Shown here one piece after another: positions 35,762-45,482 of a stretch of DNA of 64,000 nucleotides. A program made the position numbers and the translations under genes. Numbering within the stretch: position 1 is the first letter of the stretch; every line of letters starts with the position of its first letter. The notes below the pieces were generated by a model. The model saw only the letters and a list, made by a program, of their open reading frames with translations. It was not told where the DNA came from and made no database searches. The stretch is from Hyphomicrobiaceae bacterium (lineage in GTDB: Bacteria; Pseudomonadota; Alphaproteobacteria; Rhizobiales; Hyphomicrobiaceae): positions 124,001 to 188,000 of the forward strand of contig JAKFWF010000062.1 of assembly GCA_021730785.1 (NCBI GenBank). The letters are read 5' to 3'.

Positions 35762-36169
35762 ATGCGCATACCGTCCCTGCTGACCAGTCTCATTGCAGCC
35801 GCTCTCGCGGTCGCAGCATTGCCTGAGCCAATCCTGGCGCGCGGCGGCAGTGGTGGCAGCGGCACGAGTGCGGCCACTGCCAGCGGCACCGGCCGAAGCG
35901 CGCCAGCTGCACCGACCGGTCGCGCGGCTACAGCGCCGGCGCAGCAGTCGGCGCCGGCGGCACCACGCATTTCGACTCCAGCACAGGTCCGTGACAAGGC
36001 CTTGGCGTTCGAAAAACCGGTCGCGCCGCTCGCCGGTGTTCGCGCCCGAACCCCGTCGATCCCGGCATCCAAGCCCAAGGGACACATCAGCGGCTGCGAG
36101 AACTCGAACTGCCCCGATCCGAATGCGGCGCCGAAACAGGTGCCGCCCGCCCCCTCGTGGTCGTTGTAG
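35762..36169 (+). CDS. exported Ala/Pro/Ser-rich protein of unknown function
   Basis: 135 aa from the ATG at 35762. Signal peptide (LLTSLIAAALAVAALPEPILA), then a Gly/Ala/Ser/Pro low-complexity region (about 27-75), and a C-terminal part with two Cys (SGCENSNCPDP). The signal peptide supports this strand over the overlapping antisense frame. Function unknown; possibly an envelope-associated small protein. It converges on pepF. Confidence 0.6.
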   Translation: MRIPSLLTSLIAAALAVAALPEPILARGGSGGSGTSAATASGTGRSAPAAPTGRAATAPAQQSAPAAPRISTPAQVRDKALAFEKPVAPLAGVRARTPSIPASKPKGHISGCENSNCPDPNAAPKQVPPAPSWSL

Positions 36170-36184
36170 TCCCTGCTACAGCTC

Positions 36185-38056
36185 TCACATCCCCTCCAGT
36201 TCATCGATCATGCCTTCGATGACCTTGAGGCCCTTGCCCCAGAATTCAGGCTTGCTCGCATCGAGCCCAAAGGGGGCCAGCAGTTCGCTGTGGTGCTTGG
36301 CGCCGCCGGCCGACAGCAGGTCGAAATACTTCTGCACGAAGCCCGGATGCGCCTCGCTGTAGAGCCCATAGAGCGAGTTCACCAGGCAGTCGCCGAACGC
36401 ATAGGCATAGACGTAGAACGGCGAATGGATGAAGTGCGGGATGTAGGTCCAGAACACCTCGAAGCCGGGTTTGAACTCGATTGCCGGCCCGAGGCTCTCG
36501 GCCTGCACGCTCATCCACAACTCGTTGATGCGCTCTGCGGTCAACTCCCCTTCGCGGCGCGCCAGGTGCACCTTGCGCTCGAAGGAATAGAACGCGATCT
36601 GGCGCACCACCGTGTTCAGCATATCCTCGACCTTGCCGGCGAGCAGCGCCTTGCGCTCGCGGGGATCGGTGGTGCCGGCCAGCAGTGCCTTGAAGGTCAG
36701 CATCTCGCCGAATACGGATGCGGTTTCAGCGAGCGTCAGCGGCGTCTGCGATAACAGCGGCCCCTGTTTCGCGGCCAGCACCTGGTGCACGCCGTGGCCA
36801 AGCTCGTGGGCGAGCGTCATCACGTCGCGCGACTTGCCCTGGTAATTGAGCAGCACATAGGGGTGAGCCGACGGCACCGTCGGGTGCGCGAAGGCGCCGG
36901 GCGACTTGCCGGGGCGTGTGCCGGCATCGATCCAGCGCTTGTCGAAGAAGTCGCCGGCGATCTGGGCCATCTCGGGGGCAAAGCCGCGATAGGCATCGAG
37001 CACGATCGACTGTGCTTCCCCCCATGGCACCACGCGCGCGGGTTTCTCCGGCAACGGTGCATTACGGTCCCAACTGGCAAGCCGCTCGAGGCCGAGCCAC
37101 TTCGCTTTCATCGCGTAGTAGCGGTGCGACAGCCGAGGGTGTGCGGCACGCACCGCACTGACCAACGCCTCGACCACCGGCCCCTCGACCTTGTTCGAGA
37201 GGTGGCGCGCATCGGCGACGTCCTGGAAGCCGCGCCAGCGGTCGGAGATTTCCTTGTCCTTGGCCAGCGTGTTGGTGATCAGCGTGAACAGGCGGATGTT
37301 GTCCTTGAACGTGACGCCGAGCGCTTCGGCACCGGCCTGGCGCTTGGCGCGGTCGGCGCTGGTCAGCAGGTTGAGCGTCGGTTCCAGCGCCAACGGCTCG
37401 GCGTGACCGTCGACCTTGAAGCGCAGGCCCGTCATGGTCTCGTCGAACAGCCGGTTGAAGGCGCCGCGCGAGGTCTGGCCCTTGTCGTGGAACAGCTTTT
37501 CCAGCGCCTCCGCCAACTGGTGCGGCTTTTCCTTGCGCAGATCGTCGAGCCAGGGCTTGTAGCGGGCGAGTGCCGGCACCTTCAGCGCCTGCGCCAGTGC
37601 TGCATCGTCGATCTGGTTGAACTCGAGTTCGAAGAAGATCAGATCGGCCGAGATGTTGGTCAGCTGCTCGGAGGTGTCGCCGTAGAACTTGGCGCGGGCC
37701 GGATCGGCCTGGTTGCCGGCATACAGCAGTCCAGCATAGGAGCCGAGGCGGCCCATCAGGTCGGACAACGCTTCGTAGGCCTGGATGGCTTCGGCCAGGG
37801 CGCGACCGTCGGCGCCGAGGCTTGCGATTTTTCCCTGGTAGCGCGCCTGGATGCGTTTGGCCTCGGTACTGGCACGGGCGAAATCGGCCTTCACCTCGGC
37901 CGCGTCCATGGCGCCATAGAGGTCGGCCAGGTTCCACTCCGGCATGGCGCCAAGGTCGGGCGCGGCAGTGGCCGGCGTCGCTGCGGCGCTGTGAGCGATC
38001 CCCGGCACGGCGAGGGCAGAGTGAACCAGCGTACGTCGCATCGATCGAATCCTCAT
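36185..38056 (-). CDS. pepF: M3-family oligoendopeptidase F-like, with possible export signal
   Basis: 623 aa. The zinc protease motif TLAHELGHGVHQ (HExxH) is followed 25-30 residues later by the third-ligand Glu in SVFGEMLTF, as in M3 thimet/PepF peptidases. An N-terminal oligoendopeptidase F domain (about 110-180) precedes the M3 catalytic domain (about 200-590). The first ~32 residues (LVHSALAVPGIAHSAAATPATAA) look like a signal sequence, unlike cytoplasmic PepF, so the enzyme may degrade oligopeptides in the periplasm. Alternative internal starts would remove that segment. Confidence 0.88.
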   Translation of the reverse strand: MRIRSMRRTLVHSALAVPGIAHSAAATPATAAPDLGAMPEWNLADLYGAMDAAEVKADFARASTEAKRIQARYQGKIASLGADGRALAEAIQAYEALSDLMGRLGSYAGLLYAGNQADPARAKFYGDTSEQLTNISADLIFFELEFNQIDDAALAQALKVPALARYKPWLDDLRKEKPHQLAEALEKLFHDKGQTSRGAFNRLFDETMTGLRFKVDGHAEPLALEPTLNLLTSADRAKRQAGAEALGVTFKDNIRLFTLITNTLAKDKEISDRWRGFQDVADARHLSNKVEGPVVEALVSAVRAAHPRLSHRYYAMKAKWLGLERLASWDRNAPLPEKPARVVPWGEAQSIVLDAYRGFAPEMAQIAGDFFDKRWIDAGTRPGKSPGAFAHPTVPSAHPYVLLNYQGKSRDVMTLAHELGHGVHQVLAAKQGPLLSQTPLTLAETASVFGEMLTFKALLAGTTDPRERKALLAGKVEDMLNTVVRQIAFYSFERKVHLARREGELTAERINELWMSVQAESLGPAIEFKPGFEVFWTYIPHFIHSPFYVYAYAFGDCLVNSLYGLYSEAHPGFVQKYFDLLSAGGAKHHSELLAPFGLDASKPEFWGKGLKVIEGMIDELEGM

Positions 38057-38167
38057 GTGGTTTCGATGCGACCTTCGCCCGTAACAGGCACCGGTTCAAG
38101 CGGCCGAACGCCGCCCGGTGCGGCATTGGCACACGAGTGGTGCGGGCAGATGTCGGTGCGATAGGGT

Positions 38168-38243
<76 letters not shown>

Positions 38244-38614
38244 GAAACCGTCGAGTGGGATGGAGGCGGGGTGTCGACCGCCTCACGGGCACAGCCGATG
38301 GACCGCTGTACCGAGTGGGTTCCCTATGCGCACCGCCCGCAAGATGCAAGGAAGATTTTTTCGTCCTCCCGGATCATGGCATGGCAATTCGGCTCGTCTG
38401 ATCCCGCTCGCCGGTGCATTCCCAGTGTCTGCCTGCCGCCGGCGAAGGCATTGGGATGACAGATGTGTTGTGGCGCACCCTTGGCAAGGGAGCCAATTAC
38501 CCGGACAGCCACAGGGGGCCGTCGCGCCCGGACTAGGCCCTATAGGGGCACTGGAAATGTCAGAGTTTCCAGATTAGTCTCGTGTCAGCCAAAAGTGACG
38601 GCACGGGGTGCGTG
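38244..38614. other. intergenic stretch without a supported gene
   Basis: Upstream region of the tRNA (minus) and of the membrane protein gene (plus). Short overlapping frames on both strands have no family features. Nothing else is supported. Confidence 0.5.
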
Positions 38615-39355
38615 ATGGTCCTGCTGTTTCATGTGTTTGTGGCCGCCCACATCGTGGGTGGCGCAACGGGTCTCGTGATCTTCTGGATCCCCGTGCTTGC
38701 CCGCAAAGGCGCGGCGCATCACCGCAAATGGGGCCGCTATTTCGCCTACAGCATGATCTGGACCGGCACGGCTGCAACCGGCATGGGGCTATGCTCGCTG
38801 ATGGAGCCATTGGCGACGCATCCGAAGCTGACCGATGTCGCTTTGATCCGCGGGCTGTTCGGCTGGATGATGCTCTATCTGGCGATCCTCACCATCGGTT
38901 TGGCGTGGCACGGTCTCGCCACGATCCGCAACAAGGCGAACCATAGAGCCAACCGCCATTGGCTGAACGTCGCCCTGCAGGTGGTGACGATCGTTGCCGC
39001 GCTCAACTGCGCGCTGCAGGGCTGGCTGATCGGGCAGACGCTGATGATGGGCGTTGCCCTCGTCGGTCTCGCCTCGGCGTCGGTCTATCTGTATTTCATC
39101 TACACGCCGCAGCCGCCGAAGGGTGAGTTCATCATGCAGCACATGCAGGCGCTGCTGGGGGCGGGGATTTCGGTCTATACGGCGTTCTTAGCGTTCGGCG
39201 CGGTGCGGCTGATGCCGAGCCAGGCCTTCAACACCACGCTGTGGGCGATCCCGACCGTGGTCGGCGTGTCGATCATGATCTACTACCGTGCGCAGCACGT
39301 GATGCAGCAGATGCGCCAGCGCGGGCGCAATGCAGGGGCCAAGACCGCGGTTTGA
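38615..39355 (+). CDS. multi-pass membrane protein (DUF2306-like)
   Basis: 246 aa from the ATG at 38615; a GTG at 38582 is in frame and would add 11 residues. Six to seven helices. The early block HIVGGATGLVIFWIPVLARKG followed by HHRKWGRYFAYSMI resembles DUF2306-type membrane proteins, where a short H-x-x-x-G-R motif follows the first helix. Function unknown. It has no operon partners. Confidence 0.68.
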   Translation: MVLLFHVFVAAHIVGGATGLVIFWIPVLARKGAAHHRKWGRYFAYSMIWTGTAATGMGLCSLMEPLATHPKLTDVALIRGLFGWMMLYLAILTIGLAWHGLATIRNKANHRANRHWLNVALQVVTIVAALNCALQGWLIGQTLMMGVALVGLASASVYLYFIYTPQPPKGEFIMQHMQALLGAGISVYTAFLAFGAVRLMPSQAFNTTLWAIPTVVGVSIMIYYRAQHVMQQMRQRGRNAGAKTAV

Positions 39356-39479
39356 CGCGCTACGCAGAGGTGGCATTTACTCAACCGCAACGATGTTTCG
39401 GTAGCCTCCAGAAGAAGGCTCGGCGGACCCCATGCGGTCGGCGGCACGCCGGTATTCTGCAAGAGCGAGACCGATTGTC

Positions 39480-41363
39480 ATGAGTGTGAGCCCGGTAGCC
39501 GCAGGCAGCACGCTCAAGACCCGCGGTGGGGCCCTCATTGCGCGACTTTACGGCTGGCTTGAGCGGCGCCCTTTGGCGCACGTGGCGGCCGGTGCGGCAC
39601 TTGTTCTCGCGCTTTCCGACGTCATCAACGATCCATCGCGTGTGGTAAACTCACTTGGCGACACGGATGATGCGACGCGCCTCACCCAGGTGCGCCAGCT
39701 GTTGGCTGGACAATCCTGGTTTGATCTGTCGATGCCGCGGTTCGGTGGCGCCGATCCACTGATTTCCCACTGGTCGCGCCTGATCGACCTGCCGCTCGCG
39801 CTGCTGATGCTGGTCTTTGGTGGGTTGTTTGGCCAGGAGATGGGCGAGACGATCACGCGGATGGCGTGGCCAACGTTGCTTTCAGGCGTGATCATTTACG
39901 TGATCGCCCGCTTCTGCGACCGCGAGGGCGACCGCAAGACCGCGCTGTTGGCAGCCCTGCTGGCGGCGTGTGCCATGGGCCGGTTCCAGTTCTCGCCGGG
40001 GCGCATCGACCACCACAACGGCATGATCATCGGCGCAATCGGCGGTACGTTCCTGCTGCTGGCGGCGCTCGACCGGCCGCGGCTCGGCTGGTGGGCCGGC
40101 ATTCTGCTCGGGCTCGGCTGCGCGATCGGCTACGAGGGGTTGGCGCTGACCGCACTGACGCTCGCCGTCGTCGTGGTGGCATCGATCTGGAACGGTCGCG
40201 ACCTTTCCGGCCTTGCACGGGCCGCGGTGAGTTTCTTCCTCACGCTCGCCGTCGCCCATGTCGGCTTTGGCCCCTATCGCCCGGGCGGTCTCTTCCCGTG
40301 CGATGCGTTGTCCTTGAACCTGCTCATGCTGGCCGCCAGCGCAGCCGTTGGTGTCGGCCTCGCCCATCGTGCGCGGCAGCGCGGGCACTCGGCCGCCGTC
40401 AGCTTCGCTTGCGCGGCGGGCGGCGGTGCCGTTGGCCTCGCACTCTACCTGCTGCAGACGCCGGCCTGCATCGGCGGTCCGATGGCTGAGGTCGATCCGC
40501 GCGTCAACCCAATCTGGCTCGCCTATGTGGTTGAAGCGCAGTCGATCGTGCAGATCTTCAGGGAGCAGGGGCTCGCGGGCGCGCTCTATGTGCTCTATCT
40601 CCCGGTCGCCCTGCTCTATGGCGTCGTCGTCTTGCGCGGCCGCCTGATGCGTCACGGCGAACTGTGCTTTGCCGCATTCCTGGTGGCCGCGATACTCGGT
40701 TGCTGGCAGGCTAGGCTGTTGCCCTATGCGAGCTTCCTCGCCGTGCCATTGATCGCTTATGGCATCAGTCGACCGGCAGGCGTCACCATCGAGCCCTTCC
40801 GGTGGCCCGCTTTCAAGCCGCTGCAGATCGCCGGGATAGCCGGCGTCGGCGGCCTTGCCGTGGTGCTCGCGCTTGCGCTGATGCTGCGCAACCCGGCCTC
40901 GGCCACCATCGGCGTCACGCGGCCGTCCGAGCACGCAGCAACGCCCAAGTTGTCGGCTGAAGAAGCGAGCAAGCGTTCTGCCGCCTGTGCCACGCGAGAC
41001 AGCATCTCGCCACTATCCAGGTTGCCGAAGGGGCTTGCCGCCAACGATCTCGACCTCGGGCCCTATGTTGTGGCGCACACGCACCTCGACGTGATGGCGG
41101 CGCCCTATCACCGCATGGGGCCATCGATCATGGCGAACCATGAGTTGTTCAACGGGCCGGTCGGGCAGGCTGAGGCGCGGCTGCGGGCCATGGGTGCGCG
41201 CTACGTTGTGATCTGCGAGGGCGTCGGGCGGACGATTGCCCAAGGCACGGCGCTGGCCGATGCGCTGCGCAGCGAACTGCTGGCCGGCCGCACGCCGGCC
41301 TTCCTCGAAGCCGTCGACCTCGGTGCCACGCCGATCAAGGTCTGGCAGCTGAAGACGCCCTGA
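39480..41363 (+). CDS. GT-C-type membrane glycosyltransferase-like protein (STT3/PMT-like)
   Basis: 627 aa from the ATG at 39480; an in-frame ATG at 39432 is possible. About 12 helices occupy residues 30-470, followed by a soluble C-terminal domain (about 480-627). The first loop after TM1 carries SLGDTDDATRLTQVRQLLAG, an acidic motif where GT-C enzymes keep their catalytic Asp, and a later loop reads GRIDHHNGMI. This layout fits oligosaccharyl/mannosyl-transferase-like enzymes using lipid-linked sugars. Not linked to the polysaccharide locus 16 kb away. Acceptor and donor unknown. Confidence 0.65.
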   Translation: MSVSPVAAGSTLKTRGGALIARLYGWLERRPLAHVAAGAALVLALSDVINDPSRVVNSLGDTDDATRLTQVRQLLAGQSWFDLSMPRFGGADPLISHWSRLIDLPLALLMLVFGGLFGQEMGETITRMAWPTLLSGVIIYVIARFCDREGDRKTALLAALLAACAMGRFQFSPGRIDHHNGMIIGAIGGTFLLLAALDRPRLGWWAGILLGLGCAIGYEGLALTALTLAVVVVASIWNGRDLSGLARAAVSFFLTLAVAHVGFGPYRPGGLFPCDALSLNLLMLAASAAVGVGLAHRARQRGHSAAVSFACAAGGGAVGLALYLLQTPACIGGPMAEVDPRVNPIWLAYVVEAQSIVQIFREQGLAGALYVLYLPVALLYGVVVLRGRLMRHGELCFAAFLVAAILGCWQARLLPYASFLAVPLIAYGISRPAGVTIEPFRWPAFKPLQIAGIAGVGGLAVVLALALMLRNPASATIGVTRPSEHAATPKLSAEEASKRSAACATRDSISPLSRLPKGLAANDLDLGPYVVAHTHLDVMAAPYHRMGPSIMANHELFNGPVGQAEARLRAMGARYVVICEGVGRTIAQGTALADALRSELLAGRTPAFLEAVDLGATPIKVWQLKTP

Positions 41364-41419
41364 GCCTCAGCCTGCGCGGTCGTTTGCGATTTTCGGCGGT
41401 CACTTCACCTACCCGCCAC

Positions 41420-41450
41420 TGCCATCCGTGGGCCTGGCCCGCGGATGGCA
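41420..41450 (+). terminator. hairpin terminator after the GT-C-like gene
   Basis: TGCCATCCG (41420-41428) pairs with CGGATGGCA (41442-41450), and the inner TGGGC/GCCCG extends the stem around a CTG loop. It is followed by CTTTCT. Lies 57 nt after the stop of the plus-strand gene. Confidence 0.65.
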
Positions 41451-41518
41451 CTTTCTGGCTGGAAACAAAACGCACTGAATACCCTTAAGGGTCCTGTGGA
41501 CCGCCCTTATACCCTCGT

Positions 41519-41555
41519 GCAACACTCTTGACCTGAATGAGGTCAAGAGTGTTGC
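41519..41555. terminator. 16-bp perfect inverted repeat in the convergent gap
   Basis: GCAACACTCTTGACCT (41519-41534) is perfectly complementary to 41540-41555 around GAATG. There is no T-run on either side, so it may be a protein-binding or RNA-stabilising site rather than an intrinsic terminator. It lies between convergent genes. Confidence 0.5.
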
Positions 41556-41633
41556 GCCCGGCGCTCGCGCCGGCGTCCCATGGCCGCTCGGCCAGCGGAA
41601 AAGGAAAAGGGTCACGTGTTCCGCTGGCCGGTA

Positions 41634-43010
41634 TTAGAACCTATGTGTGGCACCGGCTCTGTTGCTGTCATACTGGCGCTGTTCCTTGCGCGATTTTTCC
41701 CAACCATCGCGGCTCTGCGCTTCTGCCGAGGCCGCCTGCTCGCTGGCTTTGACCTCCTCCTGGAGGGGAGCATAGGCGGCGGCCGCTGGCACCTTCGACA
41801 GCAGCGCACGCAGGTCAGACGCGTTCTGTTCGAACTTCTGCCTGGCCTCCGTTGTGCGACCCGCATCCCGGAGCTTGACGGCCTCCTGGCGCGCCTCCCG
41901 TGACAGCAAGGTTGCGACGTCGCGCACCACTTCGGGATTGACGCTGCGGTCGGAGGCCTGCTTGTCAGTGTCAAAGCGAACATCAGCCGTCGTTGATACC
42001 GTCACGCGCTCGCCAGTTGTGGCATCCATATAGGCGACCTCGATCATGGCAATGCGGGCCTGACCTCGCGTCTCACGTGCCGGGACATCAACCTCGGCCA
42101 GCAGCACCTGCTCGGTACCGCCGATCAGCGTTCCCACCTTGTAGACGATGCGGTTCCCACGGATGTCAGCATCGCGGCCAAGCGTCCGCTTTGGTTGGAT
42201 GCCGCCCTGCAGGGTGATGATGATTTCGACCTGCTGGCCAATGATGCCAAGCGCATCGTCGAATTCGCGGGTGAGGAAGTTCGCCAGGTCGGCACTTTCC
42301 TGGACGAAAACGTGGCTGCCGTCGGCGCTGCGGGCAAGGCCAGCCATCAGGTCTTCGTTGTAGCTGGTGCCAAGGCCAATCGTCGATACGGTGATCCCCT
42401 CGGACGCCAACTCGCGGCCTAGGCTGATGAAGTCCGAAGGCTTGGATGGCCCGACGTTGGCAAGCCCATCGGAGAGCAGAATGATGCGGTTGACGCGGTC
42501 GCGCGACTTGAATTTGCGGATTTCATTGGCACCAGCAAGCAACCCGGCATGGATTGCCGTCGAACCGCGCGGCGTCAGCCGGTCGATCCGCTCCTTGATC
42601 GCGGTGCGATCGATAACTTTTGTAGCGGGCACCTCCACGTCGACGCGATCATCGTAGCTTACCACAGACAGGATGTCGTCTCGACCGAGGCGGTCGACGG
42701 CCAGTTGCGCTGCACGTTTGGCATTGTCGATGCGTCCATAGGCCGACATGGAGCCCGAACGGTCGATGACGAGGGCGACGTTCATGGGCGCGCGGATCGA
42801 TTCCGGCCGGCGGGCGGCCCCGATCACGATCCGCAAGTGCGTGGTCTGCCGTTCGCCGGCCTGTAGCACCCCGCGCTCCAGTTCAGCCTTGATTTCGATG
42901 GGCGACGTCGTGGTGGCGAGGGCCATTGTGGGGGCGACGGCCAAAAACGCGGTGGCGACGAGTTGGCGGCAGCGGAGTTCGCTTCTATGGCGGAAAAAAT
43001 GCTTGAACAT
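41634..43010 (-). CDS. exported von Willebrand factor A domain protein
   Basis: 458 aa from the ATG at 43010 with GGAAGG 8 nt upstream; longer frames to 43337 lack a signal at the terminus. Signal peptide (LVATAFLAVAPTMALA), then a VWA domain (about 75-240) with the full MIDAS motif DRSGSMS, the later Thr in PRGSTAIHAG and Asp in LLSDGLANVGP. The C-terminal part is helical and charged. VWA domains bind metal and protein partners. It resembles periplasmic VWA proteins of unknown role. It is divergent from the nuo operon. Confidence 0.83.
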   Translation of the reverse strand: MFKHFFRHRSELRCRQLVATAFLAVAPTMALATTTSPIEIKAELERGVLQAGERQTTHLRIVIGAARRPESIRAPMNVALVIDRSGSMSAYGRIDNAKRAAQLAVDRLGRDDILSVVSYDDRVDVEVPATKVIDRTAIKERIDRLTPRGSTAIHAGLLAGANEIRKFKSRDRVNRIILLSDGLANVGPSKPSDFISLGRELASEGITVSTIGLGTSYNEDLMAGLARSADGSHVFVQESADLANFLTREFDDALGIIGQQVEIIITLQGGIQPKRTLGRDADIRGNRIVYKVGTLIGGTEQVLLAEVDVPARETRGQARIAMIEVAYMDATTGERVTVSTTADVRFDTDKQASDRSVNPEVVRDVATLLSREARQEAVKLRDAGRTTEARQKFEQNASDLRALLSKVPAAAAYAPLQEEVKASEQAASAEAQSRDGWEKSRKEQRQYDSNRAGATHRF

Positions 43011-43399
43011 GGCATCGACCTTCCGGGGTTTACGTTGCACGGGTTGCAACGGTCGATCCCAGACGTGGCGCAACCGCGGGCAACCGGTGTTCGACCAGCG
43101 TCGCAAATGTGGCCGTCGCGTGAAGGCAATGGCCCTGTGGCAGACAGGCATCTGTCGGGAAATCAGGCCAGGGACGGCTGATGCCGTGGTGCGCTCACAA
43201 CTGCGCAACAAGTTCCGTGGGCTCTTGGCAGCCCCGAGGCAACCCGTTATGGCTCGCCGGTGAGAAGACATGCCGCAGTGCACCCGCCGGCGCAATGAGC
43301 CGGTGGATGCGACGACTGCGGCGTCGACGCATGGCAAACGCCGGTTGGTTCACCTCGGATCACCGGCAGCACGAAATGACTGTGGCGGGCGCTAAGAAC
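43011..43399. other. divergent intergenic region before nuoG
   Basis: 389 nt separating the VWA gene and nuoG. No nuoF or nuoE remnant was found; presumably it holds promoters for both directions, but no confident -35/-10 pair was identified. Confidence 0.4.
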
Positions 43400-45469
43400 A
43401 TGCCGAAGCAACTGATCGTCGACGGCACTGCGATCGAAGTCGAAGACGGGATCACCCTGATCCAGGCCTGCGCGCAGGCGGGCGTGGATATCCCACGCTT
43501 CTGCTACCACGAGCGCCTGTCGATCGCCGGCAACTGCCGCATGTGCCTGATCGAGGTGCAGGGCATTCCAAAGCCGGTCGCCTCGTGCGCCATGGGCGTC
43601 AATGACCTGATGCCGAACAAGGATGGCAGCGCCAAGGTCATCACCACCAAGTCAGCGATGGTGAAGAAGGCGCGCGAGGGCGTGATGGAGTTTTTGCTCC
43701 TCAATCACCCGCTCGACTGCCCGATTTGCGACCAGGGCGGCGAATGCGACCTGCAGGACCAGGCCATGGCGTTCGGCGTCGGCGGCTCGCGCTATGCCGA
43801 GAACAAGCGCGCGGTCGAGGACAAGAACCTCGGGCCTCTGATCAAGACCGCGATGACGCGCTGCATCCAGTGCACCCGCTGCGTACGCTTCATGACCGAG
43901 GTGGCCGGCGTCGAGGAACTGGGCGCCATCGGCCGCGGCGAAGACATGGAGATCACCACGTATCTCGAAAAGGGCATGCTGTCCGAGATGAGCGCCAATG
44001 TGGTCGACCTGTGCCCGGTCGGTGCGCTCACCCACCGGCCCTGGGCGCACAACGCGCGGCCCTGGGAGATGACCAAGACCGAGTCGATCGACATCATGGA
44101 TGCGGTCGGCTCGGCGATCCGGGTCGATGCACGCGGGCCAGAAGTCATGCGCGTGCTGCCGCGCAACAACGATGCGGTCAACGAGGAGTGGATCTCCGAC
44201 AAGTCGCGGCACGTGGCGGATGGTTTGCGCACCCAGCGCCTCGACCAGCCGTACATCCGCAAGAACGGTAAGCTGGTGCCGGCCTCCTGGGCCGAAGCGC
44301 TGGCGCTCGTCGCCGAAAAATTGACATCCATCAATTCGGCGGTGATCGGTGCCGTTGCCGGTGATCTCGCTGGTGCCGAAGAGATGTTCGCGCTCAAAGA
44401 TCTGATGACGCGGCTCGGCGTCGCCAACATCGATTGCCGGCAGGACGGCGCAAAGCTCGATCCGGCCCTCGGCCGCGCTTCTTACCTGTTCAACTCCGGC
44501 ATCGAGGCCATCGAACAGGCCGACGGCATCATGCTGATCGGCACCAACCCACGCCTGGAAGCGGCCGTCCTCAATACGCGCATCCGCAAGCGCTGGCGCC
44601 AGGGCGGCTTGCTGGTCGGTGTGATCGGCGAAAAGTCCGATCTCGGCTATGGCTACACGCACCTTGGCAGTACGCCCGAGGCGCTCGCCCGCTTCGTTGA
44701 CCACGCGCCGGCCAAGAAGGACAGGCCGATGTTCATCATCGGTCCCGGCGCCTATGCCCGGCCAGACGGCGCAGCGATCCTCAGTCTGGCGGCGAAGGCT
44801 GCCCTGGCGCTCGGCGTCGTCAAGGACGGCTGGAACGGCTTTAATATCCTGCATACGGCGGCGAGCCGGGTGGGCGGTCTCGACCTGGGTTTCGTGCCCG
44901 GACGCGTGGGGCGCGACGCTGCCGGCATCGTAAAGGGCGACATGCGGGTCGTTTATCTGCTCGGCGCCGACGAGGTGACGGTGCCGGCCGGCCCGTTCGT
45001 GATCTACCAGGGCACCCACGGCGATCGCGGCGCCAATCGTGCCGACGTGATATTGCCGGGCGCAGCCTACACCGAAAAGAGCGCGACCTTTGTCAACACC
45101 GAGGGCCGCGCGCAGATGACGGCGAAGGCAGCCTTCCCGCCGGGTGAGGCGAAAGAAGACTGGACCATCCTGCGCGCCCTGTCCGAACTGTGCGGCCAAA
45201 AACTGCCTTACGACTCGCTTGCCGCGCTGCGAGCTGCCATGTATCGCGCTGCGCCGGGGCTCGCCAACATTGGCGGCCGCACATCAGCACCGGCTGATGG
45301 CGTGATGGCGCTGGCAAAACACGTCGGCACGGTCGGCACGGCGCCGCTGCGCTCGCCGATCACTGATTTCTATCTCACGAACCCGATCTCGCGGGCGTCC
45401 GCCATCATGGCCGAACTTTCGGCGCTGAAGGCTAGCAGTAGTGCTGCCCCCCGGGCGGCGGCGGAATAG
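43400..45469 (+). CDS. nuoG: NADH-quinone oxidoreductase subunit G
   Basis: 689 aa from the ATG at 43400 (an ATG at 43376 adds 8 residues). The N-terminal [2Fe-2S] ferredoxin domain has [15 protein letters not shown] plus a fourth Cys in PVASC. The NADH-dehydrogenase-G 4Fe-4S region has [18 protein letters not shown], followed by CIQCTRC. The remainder is a molybdopterin-oxidoreductase-type domain without cofactor. It carries electrons from NuoEF toward NuoI and NuoB. It opens this operon segment; nuoA-F are not in the window. Confidence 0.95.
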   Translation: MPKQLIVDGTAIEVEDGITLIQACAQAGVDIPRFCYHERLSIAGNCRMCLIEVQGIPKPVASCAMGVNDLMPNKDGSAKVITTKSAMVKKAREGVMEFLLLNHPLDCPICDQGGECDLQDQAMAFGVGGSRYAENKRAVEDKNLGPLIKTAMTRCIQCTRCVRFMTEVAGVEELGAIGRGEDMEITTYLEKGMLSEMSANVVDLCPVGALTHRPWAHNARPWEMTKTESIDIMDAVGSAIRVDARGPEVMRVLPRNNDAVNEEWISDKSRHVADGLRTQRLDQPYIRKNGKLVPASWAEALALVAEKLTSINSAVIGAVAGDLAGAEEMFALKDLMTRLGVANIDCRQDGAKLDPALGRASYLFNSGIEAIEQADGIMLIGTNPRLEAAVLNTRIRKRWRQGGLLVGVIGEKSDLGYGYTHLGSTPEALARFVDHAPAKKDRPMFIIGPGAYARPDGAAILSLAAKAALALGVVKDGWNGFNILHTAASRVGGLDLGFVPGRVGRDAAGIVKGDMRVVYLLGADEVTVPAGPFVIYQGTHGDRGANRADVILPGAAYTEKSATFVNTEGRAQMTAKAAFPPGEAKEDWTILRALSELCGQKLPYDSLAALRAAMYRAAPGLANIGGRTSAPADGVMALAKHVGTVGTAPLRSPITDFYLTNPISRASAIMAELSALKASSSAAPRAAAE

Positions 45470-45482
45470 GGCGGAACCGACC

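Noticed and set aside
35725-36204. 159-codon minus-strand frame opposite the exported Ala/Pro-rich protein
   Set aside because: The plus-strand frame has a convincing signal peptide; the minus frame has none and overlaps the pepF end.
43652-45199. 515-codon open frame antisense to nuoG
   Set aside because: High-GC shadow of nuoG; no signal, domain or start context, while nuoG itself shows complete cofactor motifs.
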